A stretch of 64,000 bases of DNA. It comes from CAWUFC02 sp963921335 (GTDB lineage Bacteria > Pseudomonadota > Gammaproteobacteria > Pseudomonadales > Halieaceae). The notes beneath the pieces are model-generated. The model searched no databases, had not been told where the DNA came from, and saw only the letters and a program-made list of their open reading frames with translations. Both the position numbers and the translations under genes were made by a program. Shown in pieces: positions 48,314 through 56,750 of this stretch. Within the stretch, counting starts at the first letter, position 1. Every line of letters starts with the position of its first letter. The stretch spans positions 1,116,001 to 1,180,000 of the forward strand of contig CAWUFC020000001.1 of NCBI GenBank assembly GCA_963921335.3, written 5' to 3'.

Positions 48314-50338
48314 TTACTTCACTACCATGCCAGGTTGGGCGCCCTCATCGGGAGACAGCAAGTAGATGTCGTCACCACCCGGCCCTGCCGCCAGTACCAT
48401 GCCCTCTGACACGCCAAAGCGCATCTTGCGAGGTGCAAGGTTGGCTACACAGATAGTCAGTCGACCTACCAGCTGCTCCGGATCGGGATAAGCCTGCTTA
48501 ATGCCGGCAAATACCTGCCGCTGACTGTCACCAAGGTCCAGCGTTAACTGCAGCAGCTTGTCCGCGCCCTCGACATGGCTGGCGGCAGCGATACGCGCAA
48601 CACGCAATTCCACTTTGGCGAAATCATCAAACTCGATGGTGTTGTCTGCCACAGCAGCCGCTTCCTCCGCGCTCTGGATAGATTGTGCCTGTTGTTCCTT
48701 GCTGGCTTCTACCATCGCCTCAACTTTGTCCGGGTCAATGCGGGTCAACAGCGGCTTGAACTTGCTGATAGCGTGGTTTTCCAGGGGAGCGTCCAGCGCC
48801 GTCCAATCCAGGCTGGTGTTGAGGAAGGCTTCGGACTTTTCGGCCATCGCGGGCAGGACTGGTTTCAGGTAAGTCATTAGCACCCTGAACAGGTTGATGC
48901 CCACCGAGCAGGCGGCGTGTACTTCCTGCTCTTTGCCTTCTTCCTTGGCCAGTACCCAGGGCTTGCGCTCGTCAATGTACTGGTTGGCGCGATCGGCCAG
49001 CGCCATGATCTCGCGGATTGCCTTGCCGAATTCCCGCTGTTCGTAGAGTTCGGCAATATCATCACCGGCGCTGATGAATTCCTGCAACAGTGCCGCTTCG
49101 CTGCATTCGGCTTCGAGGGTGTTGTCGAACTGCTTACGCAGGAAGCCTGCGCAGCGACTGGCGATATTGACCACTTTGCCCACCACATCGGAATTGACCC
49201 GTTGGACGAAATCCTCGAGGTTGAGGTCGATGTCATCGACGGCCGCATTGAGTTTGGCGGCGAAGTAGTAGCGGATGTATTCCGCATCCAGATGCTCAAG
49301 ATAGGTGCGCGCCTGAATAAAGGTGCCGCGCGACTTGGACATCTTGGTGCCATTGACGGTCAGGAAGCCGTGGGCATAAATCGCTGTGGGCGTGCGGTAG
49401 CCGGCTGAGGTCAGCATCGCCGGCCAGAACAGGCCGTGGAAGTTGATGATGTCCTTGCCAATAAAATGGTAAAGCTCCGTCTCTGAGCCAGTTTGCCAGT
49501 AACTGTCAAAATCGAGCCCGTCCCGCTGGCACAGATTCTTATGGCTGGCCATGTAGCCAATCGGCGCATCCAGCCAGACGTAAAAATACTTGCCCGGTTC
49601 GCCGGGAATCTCAAAGCCAAAGTAGGGCGCATCGCGGCTGATATCCCACTCCTGCAGGCCTGCATCCAGCCATTCGCCCAGCTTGTTGGCGATCTGTGGC
49701 TGCAGGGTGCCGCTGTTGGTCCACTCCCGCAGCATGTCGTTGAAGGCGGGCAGGGTAAAGAAGAAGTGCGTGGATTCCCGCTCCTCGGGTTTGGCGCCCG
49801 ACAATACCGACACCGCATCGATCAGTTCGGCAGGGCTGTAGGTGGCACCACAGGCTTCACAGTTGTCGCCGTACTGGTCTGGCGTTTTGCAGCGCGGGCA
49901 GGTGCCCTTGATATAACGATCGGACAAAAACAACTGCTTTTCAGGATCAAAAGCCTGGGTAATCTCGCGGCTGGCGATATGGCCGTTGTCTTTCAGCGCC
50001 AGGTAAATCTGCTCGCTGAGCTCGCGGTTTTCATCGGAGTGGGTGCTGTAAAAATTGTCGAAGTGCACCAGGAAATCGGCACTGTCCGCTGAATGCTGGG
50101 CGTGCATGGCGTCGATTTGCTCCTCAGGGGTGATGCCCAGCTGCTCGGCAGTCAGCATGATGGCGGTGCCGTGGGCGTCGTCTGCACACACATAGGTGCA
50201 GTTGTGCCCGCGGGATTTCTGGAAGCGCACCCAGATATCAGTTTGCACCTGCTCCAGCATGTGACCCAGGTGAAGAGGGCCATTGGCGTAGGGCAGGGCG
50301 CTGGTAACCAGGATATTTCTGGCGGGCTGTGAGGACAT
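48314..50338 (-). CDS. metG: Methionyl-tRNA synthetase
   Basis: This 674-residue enzyme charges tRNA-Met. The class I signature appears as PYANGPLHLGHM (HIGH region, residues 16-26) and GTKMSKSRGTFI (KMSKS). A four-Cys zinc knuckle (CPRCKTPDQYGDNCEAC) sits in the connective peptide. The C-terminal 100 residues (DDFAKVELRVARIAAASHVEGADKL) form the EMAP/Trbp111-type tRNA-binding and dimerisation domain, as in the E. coli enzyme. It is divergent from apbC in many gammaproteobacteria. Here the cytochrome lipoprotein gene lies between them. Confidence 0.97.
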   Translation of the reverse strand: MSSQPARNILVTSALPYANGPLHLGHMLEQVQTDIWVRFQKSRGHNCTYVCADDAHGTAIMLTAEQLGITPEEQIDAMHAQHSADSADFLVHFDNFYSTHSDENRELSEQIYLALKDNGHIASREITQAFDPEKQLFLSDRYIKGTCPRCKTPDQYGDNCEACGATYSPAELIDAVSVLSGAKPEERESTHFFFTLPAFNDMLREWTNSGTLQPQIANKLGEWLDAGLQEWDISRDAPYFGFEIPGEPGKYFYVWLDAPIGYMASHKNLCQRDGLDFDSYWQTGSETELYHFIGKDIINFHGLFWPAMLTSAGYRTPTAIYAHGFLTVNGTKMSKSRGTFIQARTYLEHLDAEYIRYYFAAKLNAAVDDIDLNLEDFVQRVNSDVVGKVVNIASRCAGFLRKQFDNTLEAECSEAALLQEFISAGDDIAELYEQREFGKAIREIMALADRANQYIDERKPWVLAKEEGKEQEVHAACSVGINLFRVLMTYLKPVLPAMAEKSEAFLNTSLDWTALDAPLENHAISKFKPLLTRIDPDKVEAMVEASKEQQAQSIQSAEEAAAVADNTIEFDDFAKVELRVARIAAASHVEGADKLLQLTLDLGDSQRQVFAGIKQAYPDPEQLVGRLTICVANLAPRKMRFGVSEGMVLAAGPGGDDIYLLSPDEGAQPGMVVK

Positions 50339-50400
50339 GTTTAGACGGTATATCCGGCGTTAAAAAAGGGGCGCTACTATACCGTAAACCGGCAGTCGGG

Positions 50401-52101
50401 TCAGCCGGAGCCGGGGGGTTCGAATATGCCGTCACCAAAGCTGACACCGACTTCCACACACCAGATGCTGATGGCATCAAAGCTGTCCAGAGACCGGTTG
50501 TCGGGTAGCGTGAACCGAACCGTGGCGTTCTCGTAGGCCGTGCCTACAAGGTCCGGGCTGATGGGTCCTGCCGCGGCGCCAAAAAAGTCATTGCCGCTGC
50601 CCGTATAGGCCTGGACCACGATACCGCGTCCGTCATAGTTGAAGTTGGTGATTTCGATGGTGCAGTTATCGATGATCCTGGCGGTGCCGCTGACCCGGTG
50701 CTGGCGCGTGATCAACTCTGTTTCCCAGCCAACTCTTTCGTGATCGCTGCCACAGTTGCTGGTGCTCGCTCCCCCGGTGGTATCGCCACTGATGGCATCC
50801 AGCTCGTCCGCGCCCAGCCCAAGAAAAGCCACCACATTGAGCAATTCGGCGTCGCTGAATCGATTGGCGCCCCAGAATGGCATGATGCCACCGGTGAGGC
50901 CCTCATAAACCTCGCTGTTGGTTCGCCCGCTATTGCGAACCCGGTTTGCGACGTACTCAGCGTTATAGCCAAAACCACCGATGGCGGGCGCCTGCAAGCT
51001 GCCGGCGCCATCCTGGGCGTGGCAAATGGCACAACTGGTGTTGAAGGTCTCCCTGCCGGCGCTAGCATCTCCGCCGCTCAGGTCATTCGGTATGGTCGTG
51101 ATCTGTATGTCGACATTTTTCGCGACGCCGGGTGGGGCATGACTGTCCAGCCAGGCCTCCAGTGCCAGCCAGTCGCTGCTGGATTCATCCCAGGGCTCGG
51201 CGTTCATCCATTCATCCAGACAGGAATTGGCAGCATCGATCAGTTCTGTCAATTGCCCATCCTTGTAGCTGCTGCGACCTGTGGCATCGCCCAATGGATG
51301 CCCGGGTCGCGCGAAACCGTTGGTCGCTGGTTCCACCCTGGCGTGACAGTGTGCGCAGGTATAGGAATTGCCGTCAGGGCGTGCAAATCGGTAGACCCAT
51401 TCGCCGTCATAAGCCTCACCGCTGTCAACCAGTGCAACCGCCAAAGCCCTAATATCACTGTCGCCAGCGGCCAGGCTGTCACTAATTTGATTGAGCAGGT
51501 CTTCATCTGCCATTAATTTGTCTGCATCAAACAGGCGGCTCCAGCGCAGGGCATCGAAGTAATCCACTTCGCCATCACCATCCACATCGCTGACCAATCG
51601 CCTCGCCAACAGGTCCAACTGACGGCTCAAGTCATCGTCGGACAGGTTGGCCAAATTCGGTGACAGGTATTGGTAGATAGCCTCGGTGAGCGGAGAAATC
51701 TTGGCGCCGCGGCGCTTGGCATCGGCACCACTGATTAATGCCCGCCAACTGCCACTGACAGCCTGTCCTGCTGAGTCATTCAGCTGGTTGCCGTCGCTGT
51801 CGGTTTCCAGGCCACCACTGGCGGTCATTAGATACCAGCGCTGGTCTTCCCATTCTCTCGCTTGCGGCAGATACACTCCCAGCAACCATAGTTGGCCACT
51901 GGCGCCATAGCCATCCCAGGCGGCCTGACCGTTGAGCCCCACCAGGAAACTCTCATCCCAGGACTGGCCCTGGGCAATCTGTTGCCCGCCAGACAGTTCC
52001 TCTATGGTGATACTGCTGCCGGCCACCGGACCGCGCAGCTGTACCTGAAAACAGGCGCTGAGAAACAGGCAGCTGATGAGAGTAAACAAAGATTTGTGCA
52101 T
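50401..52101 (-). CDS. Di-heme cytochrome c/DM13 lipoprotein with dockerin-like module
   Basis: This 566-residue protein has a lipobox FLSAC (Cys17). Residues 18-230 are homologous to the lipoprotein at 28849-29553 and include a calcium-type loop SDVDGDGEVDYFDALRW (171-187). Two heme c sites follow: CAHCH (249-253) and CAICH (357-361), the latter in a class I cytochrome c domain with a likely Met ligand in GGIMPFWG. The C-terminal 115 residues match a DM13 domain (HRVSGTARIIDNCTIEITNFNYDG and FDAISIWC), a module proposed to take part in redox reactions. It is probably an outer-membrane or periplasmic electron-transfer lipoprotein. Partners are unknown. Confidence 0.82.
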   Translation of the reverse strand: MHKSLFTLISCLFLSACFQVQLRGPVAGSSITIEELSGGQQIAQGQSWDESFLVGLNGQAAWDGYGASGQLWLLGVYLPQAREWEDQRWYLMTASGGLETDSDGNQLNDSAGQAVSGSWRALISGADAKRRGAKISPLTEAIYQYLSPNLANLSDDDLSRQLDLLARRLVSDVDGDGEVDYFDALRWSRLFDADKLMADEDLLNQISDSLAAGDSDIRALAVALVDSGEAYDGEWVYRFARPDGNSYTCAHCHARVEPATNGFARPGHPLGDATGRSSYKDGQLTELIDAANSCLDEWMNAEPWDESSSDWLALEAWLDSHAPPGVAKNVDIQITTIPNDLSGGDASAGRETFNTSCAICHAQDGAGSLQAPAIGGFGYNAEYVANRVRNSGRTNSEVYEGLTGGIMPFWGANRFSDAELLNVVAFLGLGADELDAISGDTTGGASTSNCGSDHERVGWETELITRQHRVSGTARIIDNCTIEITNFNYDGRGIVVQAYTGSGNDFFGAAAGPISPDLVGTAYENATVRFTLPDNRSLDSFDAISIWCVEVGVSFGDGIFEPPGSG

Positions 52102-52203
52102 GGCTAACCCCTTTGATGGGCCATTTATTCTGGTTTTTGCGTGTCGCCTGGTGTTAAGACCATCAATTTGTCACGATGTTCCCTGTCCTTGATATGCCCA
52201 GAC

Positions 52204-52232
52204 TGGTTCCACTCTGAAGTTCTCCATATACT
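52204..52232 (+). promoter_or_regulatory. Possible apbC promoter
   Basis: TGGTTC (52204-52209) and TATACT (52227-52232) are separated by 17 bases, ending 27 bases before the apbC ATG. The -10 is good and the -35 is weak. Confidence 0.4.
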
Positions 52233-52259
52233 AGCCCACCTATTTGAGAGAGCATCACT

Positions 52260-53066
52260 ATGGATCAGGTCAAACACATCATTGCCGTCGCCTCCGGCAA
52301 GGGTGGCGTGGGTAAATCCACCACTGCTGTCAATCTAGCCCTTGCCCTGCGCCAGCGCGGTGCCAGTGTCGGTCTGCTGGACGCAGATATATACGGGCCC
52401 AGTCAGCAGATTATGCTGGGGATTGACCCTTCGGTGCGACCGGAACAGAAAGACGGGCAGTGGCTGCTGCCGGTGGAGGCGCATGGTCTCAAGACCATGT
52501 CGATGGGCTATCTGGTCACCGAAAAAACGCCGATGGTTTGGCGTGGGCCCATGGCGGGCGGTGCACTGCAGCAGATGCTGGAACAAACCTGGTGGGGCGA
52601 ACTGGATTATCTGGTGATCGACATGCCCCCAGGCACTGGCGACATTCAGCTGACCCTGTCCCAAAAAGCGTCAGTGGCCGGCGCGGTCATTGTCACCACG
52701 CCGCAAGACATCGCACTGCTCGATGCCCGTAAGGGCATTGAGATGTTTGCGAAGGTCGATATCCCGGTGCTTGGGGTGGTGGAGAATATGGCGGTGCACA
52801 CCTGCAGCCAGTGCGGCCACAGTGAGCACATTTTTGGTAATGAAGGCGGAGAACGCATCGCTGCTGAGTATGGTGTGCCCTTGCTGGGGGCTCTACCCCT
52901 GGCGCTTTCGATTCGCGAGCAGACTGACGCTGGCAAGCCCTCGGTTATCGCGGAATCGGATTCAGACATCGCCGGTGTTTATCTCAGTATTGCCGACAAG
53001 GTAGCCGCCAGTCTGGCTGGTTCAGCCGGCCAAAGCGGCCCCGAGATCGTGATCAGCAACGATTGA
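52260..53066 (+). CDS. apbC: Iron-sulfur cluster carrier ATPase (Mrp/ApbC/NBP35 family)
   Basis: This 268-residue P-loop ATPase assembles and delivers [4Fe-4S] clusters. The deviant Walker A SGKGGVGKSTTAVNLALAL is at residues 12-30. DADIYGPSQQIMLG, YLVIDMPPGTGDIQL and the cluster-binding CxxC in HTCSQCGHSEHIFG (Cys182/185) are family signatures. It lacks the N-terminal MIP18/DUF59 domain present in E. coli Mrp, so it is the short form. It is followed 28 bases later by dcd. Confidence 0.93.
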   Translation: MDQVKHIIAVASGKGGVGKSTTAVNLALALRQRGASVGLLDADIYGPSQQIMLGIDPSVRPEQKDGQWLLPVEAHGLKTMSMGYLVTEKTPMVWRGPMAGGALQQMLEQTWWGELDYLVIDMPPGTGDIQLTLSQKASVAGAVIVTTPQDIALLDARKGIEMFAKVDIPVLGVVENMAVHTCSQCGHSEHIFGNEGGERIAAEYGVPLLGALPLALSIREQTDAGKPSVIAESDSDIAGVYLSIADKVAASLAGSAGQSGPEIVISND

Positions 53067-53094
53067 ATCAGAATTCAGGAACACGGAAACAAGT

Positions 53095-53661
53095 ATGAGC
53101 ATCAAGGCAGACAAGTGGATTCGCCGTATGGCGGAAGAGCAGGGCATGATCGAGCCGTTCCAGGCTGAGCAGGTGCGTTACGCTGGCGATGAGCGGGTAA
53201 TTTCCTACGGTACCTCCAGCTATGGCTACGATGTGCGTTGCTCTCGCCAGTTCAAGGTGTTCACCAATATCCATTCAGCCACGGTTGATCCCAAGAATTT
53301 TGACGAGAACAGCTTCGTCGATATTGAAGCGGATTACTGTGTCATTCCTCCCAACAGCTTTGCCCTGGCCTCGACGGTGGAGTACTTCCGCATTCCGCGC
53401 AATGTGCTGACGGTTTGCCTCGGCAAATCCACCTATGCCCGCTGCGGCATTATCGTCAACGTGACCCCGCTGGAGCCTGAGTGGGAAGGCCACGTGACTC
53501 TGGAATTCTCAAACACCACTAACCTGCCCGCCAAAATTTACGCCAATGAGGGCGTGGCGCAGATGCTGTTCTTTGAATCAGACGAAGTTTGCGATACCAG
53601 TTACGCGGATCGCGGCGGCAAGTACCAGGGACAGACCGGCGTTACGCTGCCAAAAGCCTAG
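53095..53661 (+). CDS. dcd: dCTP deaminase
   Basis: This 188-residue homotrimeric enzyme converts dCTP to dUTP for thymidylate synthesis. MSIKADKWIRRMAEEQGMI start, GTSSYGYDVRC, GKSTYARCGIIVNVTPLEPEWEGHVTLEFSNTT (catalytic Glu in TLEFSN) and YANEGVAQMLFFESDEVC are the expected blocks. Length is normal. The apbC-dcd order is common in pseudomonads. Confidence 0.97.
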   Translation: MSIKADKWIRRMAEEQGMIEPFQAEQVRYAGDERVISYGTSSYGYDVRCSRQFKVFTNIHSATVDPKNFDENSFVDIEADYCVIPPNSFALASTVEYFRIPRNVLTVCLGKSTYARCGIIVNVTPLEPEWEGHVTLEFSNTTNLPAKIYANEGVAQMLFFESDEVCDTSYADRGGKYQGQTGVTLPKA

Positions 53662-53928
53662 GCTTAGACTTCTCTGCGGCATTGCGCCGCAAACAGAGCG
53701 CGCTCTGGAACTGAAGCTGGATTGCTTGCGCCCTCGGCGGCTGCGGGGCCGCTACCGCCATCCATGGCTCACGCGGCATACCCTACATCCTGTAGGTAAC
53801 TCGACCTCTTTTCGCTACGCGAAAAGCGGGGACTCGATCAGTCCTCGCCGTTTCTCCTCGGGCGAAATCAATCCAAAACGGCTTCTTTATATTCCTGAAC
53901 GCGTTCTGTTTGCAACGCTCGTCGGGAG
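53662..53928. other. dcd-purN convergent spacer with palindromes
   Basis: This 267-base spacer has no convincing gene. It holds TGCGGC-N5-GCCGCA just after dcd, a perfect 14-base palindrome CAGAGCGCGCTCTG (53694-53707), and CTACATCCTGTAG (53784-53796). It also holds a TTTTCGC-TAC-GCGAAAA hairpin (53812-53828). The density of hairpins suggests a compound transcript end or a degenerate repetitive element. Confidence 0.5.
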
Positions 53929-54546
53929 TTAGATTGAAATAGGCTTGCTGTCGAGCAGGGCTTGATTACCCTCGAGCCTTAGCCGACCTTCGCAAAACCA
54001 GCGCGCAGCCTGCGGGTAGATGACGTGCTCCTGAACCAACACTCGCGCGGCGAGATCATCGGGCGTGTCGCCGGCCTCAATGGGCACGCTGGCCTGGACA
54101 ATGGCAGGGCCCCCATCCAGTTCTTCGGTAACAAAGTGCACCGTGGCGCCGGCTTCAGTGTCACCGGCTTCAATGGCGCGCTGGTGGGTGTGTAAGCCCG
54201 GGTATTTGGGCAACAGTGAGGGGTGGATATTGAGGAGTCTGCCGCGGTAGTGATCGATAAAGGCAGGGGTCAGAATGCGCATAAAGCCTGCCAGGATCAC
54301 CAGGTCGATATCGTAGCTGGCCAGGGCATCCACCATGGCAGCATCAAACTGTTCGCGCTCCTCGAAGTCGCGATGATCGATGCACAGGGTGTCAATGCCC
54401 GCCTGTTTGGCTCGCTCCAGGCCGTAAGCATCTGCCTTGTTGCTCAACACCACACCAATGCTGCCGCCCAGCTCCCCAGTTTGCTGGGCATCAATAAATG
54501 CCTGCAGATTGGAACCGCTACCGGATATCAGGATGGCCAGCTTCAT
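53929..54546 (-). CDS. purN: Phosphoribosylglycinamide formyltransferase (folate-dependent)
   Basis: This 205-residue enzyme formylates GAR with 10-formyl-tetrahydrofolate in purine synthesis. LAILISGSGSNLQAFIDA start, LILAGFMRILTPAFI, the catalytic Asn-His-Asp segment in LLNIHPSLLPKYPGLHTHQRAI and EEGAT-like DTEAGATVHFV are typical. It overlaps purM by 4 bases (ATGA), forming the conserved purMN pair. Confidence 0.96.
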   Translation of the reverse strand: MKLAILISGSGSNLQAFIDAQQTGELGGSIGVVLSNKADAYGLERAKQAGIDTLCIDHRDFEEREQFDAAMVDALASYDIDLVILAGFMRILTPAFIDHYRGRLLNIHPSLLPKYPGLHTHQRAIEAGDTEAGATVHFVTEELDGGPAIVQASVPIEAGDTPDDLAARVLVQEHVIYPQAARWFCEGRLRLEGNQALLDSKPISI

Positions 54547-55595
54547 TGTGCGATCAGCTGTACCTGTTCTTCAGCGCCGTCGAGCGCTGCGATATGACCG
54601 ATCTCCCAGGCCTGTTCACCCAGTTCTTTCAGCTCAGCCAGGGCAGTGTCCAGCTCATCGGCTGCAACGCAGATGACCATGCCCACACCACAATTAAAGG
54701 TGCGATACATTTCCTTCTGCTCTACATTGCCCTGTTCCTGCAGCCAGTCAAACACGGGTGGTTGTTGCCAGGATGAGGTGTCGATGACAGCAGCGCAGTC
54801 TGCGGGCAACACTCGTGGAATATTTTCAAGCAGCCCGCCACCGGTGATGTGCGATAGTGCTCTCAACTGCACTTTGTCGCGCAGGCGCAATAGCGATTTC
54901 ACGTAGATTTTTGTGGGCTCCAGCAGGGTCTCACCCAGGCTGCGGCCATCGAAGTCTGCGTTCAGGTCTGCGCCGCTGCGTTCAATGATTTTGCGAATCA
55001 GTGAATACCCATTGGAGTGGGGGCCGGAGGAGGCCAGTGCAATGAGGCGATCGCCCTCATTCACCTCACGGCCGTCAATAATTTCTGCTTTCTCTACGAC
55101 GCCCACGCAAAAACCTGCCAGGTCGTAGTCTTCGCCCTCGTACATGCCAGGCATCTCGGCAGTCTCGCCGCCCACCAGGGCGCAGCCTGCTTGTAGGCAA
55201 CCCTCGGCAATGCCATCGACCACGTCTGCTGCAGTATCCACCGCTAGAGCGCCAGTGGCATAGTAGTCCAGGAAAAACAGGGGCTCGGCACCGGCGACCA
55301 CCAGGTCGTTCACGCACATGGCCACCAGGTCGATGCCAATGGTGTTGTGCTTATTCATGTCCATCGCCAGACGCAGCTTGGTACCGACACCATCTGTTCC
55401 AGACACCAGAACAGGTTGCTGGTAGCCGGAGGGAATTTCGAACAGCGCGCCAAAACCACCCAGACCACCCAAAACCCCGGGCCTGCTGGTGCGCCCTGCT
55501 GCACCCTTGATGCGTTCTACCAGCGCATTGCCGGCATCAATGTTTACCCCGGCATCCTGGTAAGAGAGGGACTCGGTGTTTGCTTCGTTTGTCAT
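54543..55595 (-). CDS. purM: Phosphoribosylformylglycinamidine cyclo-ligase
   Basis: This 350-residue ATP-dependent enzyme makes AIR from FGAM. LSYQDAGVNIDAGNALVERIK, GGFGALFEIP, VSGTDGVGTKLRLA, GIDLVAMCVNDLVVAGAEPLFFLDYYA and HITGGGLLENIPRVLP are signature blocks. The frame is open to 56006, but the ATG at 55595 gives the normal N-terminus. The extension is antisense to the divergent gene. Confidence 0.97.
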   Translation of the reverse strand: MTNEANTESLSYQDAGVNIDAGNALVERIKGAAGRTSRPGVLGGLGGFGALFEIPSGYQQPVLVSGTDGVGTKLRLAMDMNKHNTIGIDLVAMCVNDLVVAGAEPLFFLDYYATGALAVDTAADVVDGIAEGCLQAGCALVGGETAEMPGMYEGEDYDLAGFCVGVVEKAEIIDGREVNEGDRLIALASSGPHSNGYSLIRKIIERSGADLNADFDGRSLGETLLEPTKIYVKSLLRLRDKVQLRALSHITGGGLLENIPRVLPADCAAVIDTSSWQQPPVFDWLQEQGNVEQKEMYRTFNCGVGMVICVAADELDTALAELKELGEQAWEIGHIAALDGAEEQVQLIAQ

Positions 55596-55688
55596 GTTGA
55601 TCTGGCCACTGGAGGGAGCGGCTATTCTAGCGCGACAGCGCATCAAATTCAGCAGCCTTTGGCCGTTGTGGCTGTTAGAATTGAGTCC

Positions 55689-56750
55689 ATGACGACCTGT
55701 TTTACGACACAGAGCTATGCTCGCTGCCTGCTTGTCATTCTGGCGACGGTTGTTTTGTCGAGCCCGGTGAAGGCGCAGCTGTCGAACGACCTGTATCTGG
55801 CGACTGTGCCTGTGACTGATCACAGCCCCGGGGCGCTGCGAATCGCTGTTCGCGACGGGCTCGGCCAGGTGTTTGTCAAACTCAGTGGTTCCGAAGAAAC
55901 CCTGACTCTGCCCGAGGTCCGTGAGGCCTTGTCCCGCAGCAATGATTTCCTGCAGCAGTATCAGTATCGCCGCACCGAGGACGGCGAGTTGCAGGTAGCC
56001 GTGCATTACGATTCCCGTTCAGTGTTGTCGCGCATGACTGAAGCCCGCGCGCCTCTGTGGACGGGCCCAAGACCCGGCGTATTGGTCTGGGTAGTCATGG
56101 ACAGCAACGGCGATCGCATTGATGGGGGTCGTCAGGATGCGGACCCAGTGCGCAGCGCCATTGCGCTGGCGTTTGCCGAACGGGCTATTCCGGTGCAGTT
56201 TCCGCTCTATGACCTGACAGACAGCTTGCAGCTGGATTTGCACGATCTCTGGGTGCAGGACCAGTTGCCCATTTACCGTGCCTCTGAACGCTATGATGCC
56301 CAACATGTATTGGTGCTGCGCCTGACGCCGGGGGTGGCCGGTGAATGGCAGGGTGACTGGCTGTATCTGGAAAACAACGGCAGCGGACAACGCAGTTTTT
56401 ACGGAGCCGATCTTGCCAGCCTCGCGAACTCAGGTGTCGCGCTGGCCGCGGAAAAAATGGCAGCTCGTTATGCCGTGCGGCCCACCGGCCTGGGCGCGGA
56501 ATCGGTTTATGTGCAGGTGGCAGGCCTGAGTACCTATCCCGAATACCGGACGGTGCTGGACAGTCTTCAGGAGCTAAAGCTGGTTTCAAGGGTGCATTTG
56601 TCTGAATACCGCGAGCAGGTGGCAGTATTTGCGTTACAGGCCCAGGTGGCAGTGCCCGAGCTGGATCGAATGATCCAACTCGAAACCGGTTTGGAGGTTG
56701 TGGACGAGGCCGCAGCTGACAATATATCCCTGCAGTATCGGTGGCCCTGA
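55689..56750 (+). CDS. DUF2066 domain-containing periplasmic protein
   Basis: This 353-residue protein has an N-terminal signal peptide (CLLVILATVVLSSPVKAQ) followed by the DUF2066 pattern LYLATVPVTDHSPGALRIAVRDGLGQVFVKLSGSEE. A C-terminal repeat of similar character (SVYVQVAGLSTYPEYRTVLDSLQEL) follows. Function is unknown. It is regularly found next to purM and perM in gammaproteobacteria. The ATG at 55689 is chosen over earlier in-frame codons because it opens directly into the signal peptide. The stop overlaps the perM ATG by 1 base (TGATG). Confidence 0.82.
   Translation: MTTCFTTQSYARCLLVILATVVLSSPVKAQLSNDLYLATVPVTDHSPGALRIAVRDGLGQVFVKLSGSEETLTLPEVREALSRSNDFLQQYQYRRTEDGELQVAVHYDSRSVLSRMTEARAPLWTGPRPGVLVWVVMDSNGDRIDGGRQDADPVRSAIALAFAERAIPVQFPLYDLTDSLQLDLHDLWVQDQLPIYRASERYDAQHVLVLRLTPGVAGEWQGDWLYLENNGSGQRSFYGADLASLANSGVALAAEKMAARYAVRPTGLGAESVYVQVAGLSTYPEYRTVLDSLQELKLVSRVHLSEYREQVAVFALQAQVAVPELDRMIQLETGLEVVDEAAADNISLQYRWP

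Noticed and set aside
50698..51516. 272-codon plus-strand frame
   Set aside because: It is antisense to the cytochrome lipoprotein, whose heme and DM13 motifs are unmistakable.
53694..53707. CAGAGCGCGCTCTG palindrome as a dif or replication-terminus site
   Set aside because: It is too short and lacks the dif arm layout. It is better read as part of a hairpin-rich spacer.
55596..56006. N-terminal extension of purM
   Set aside because: It is open only by chance, overlaps the divergent DUF2066 gene, and lengthens purM far beyond its family.
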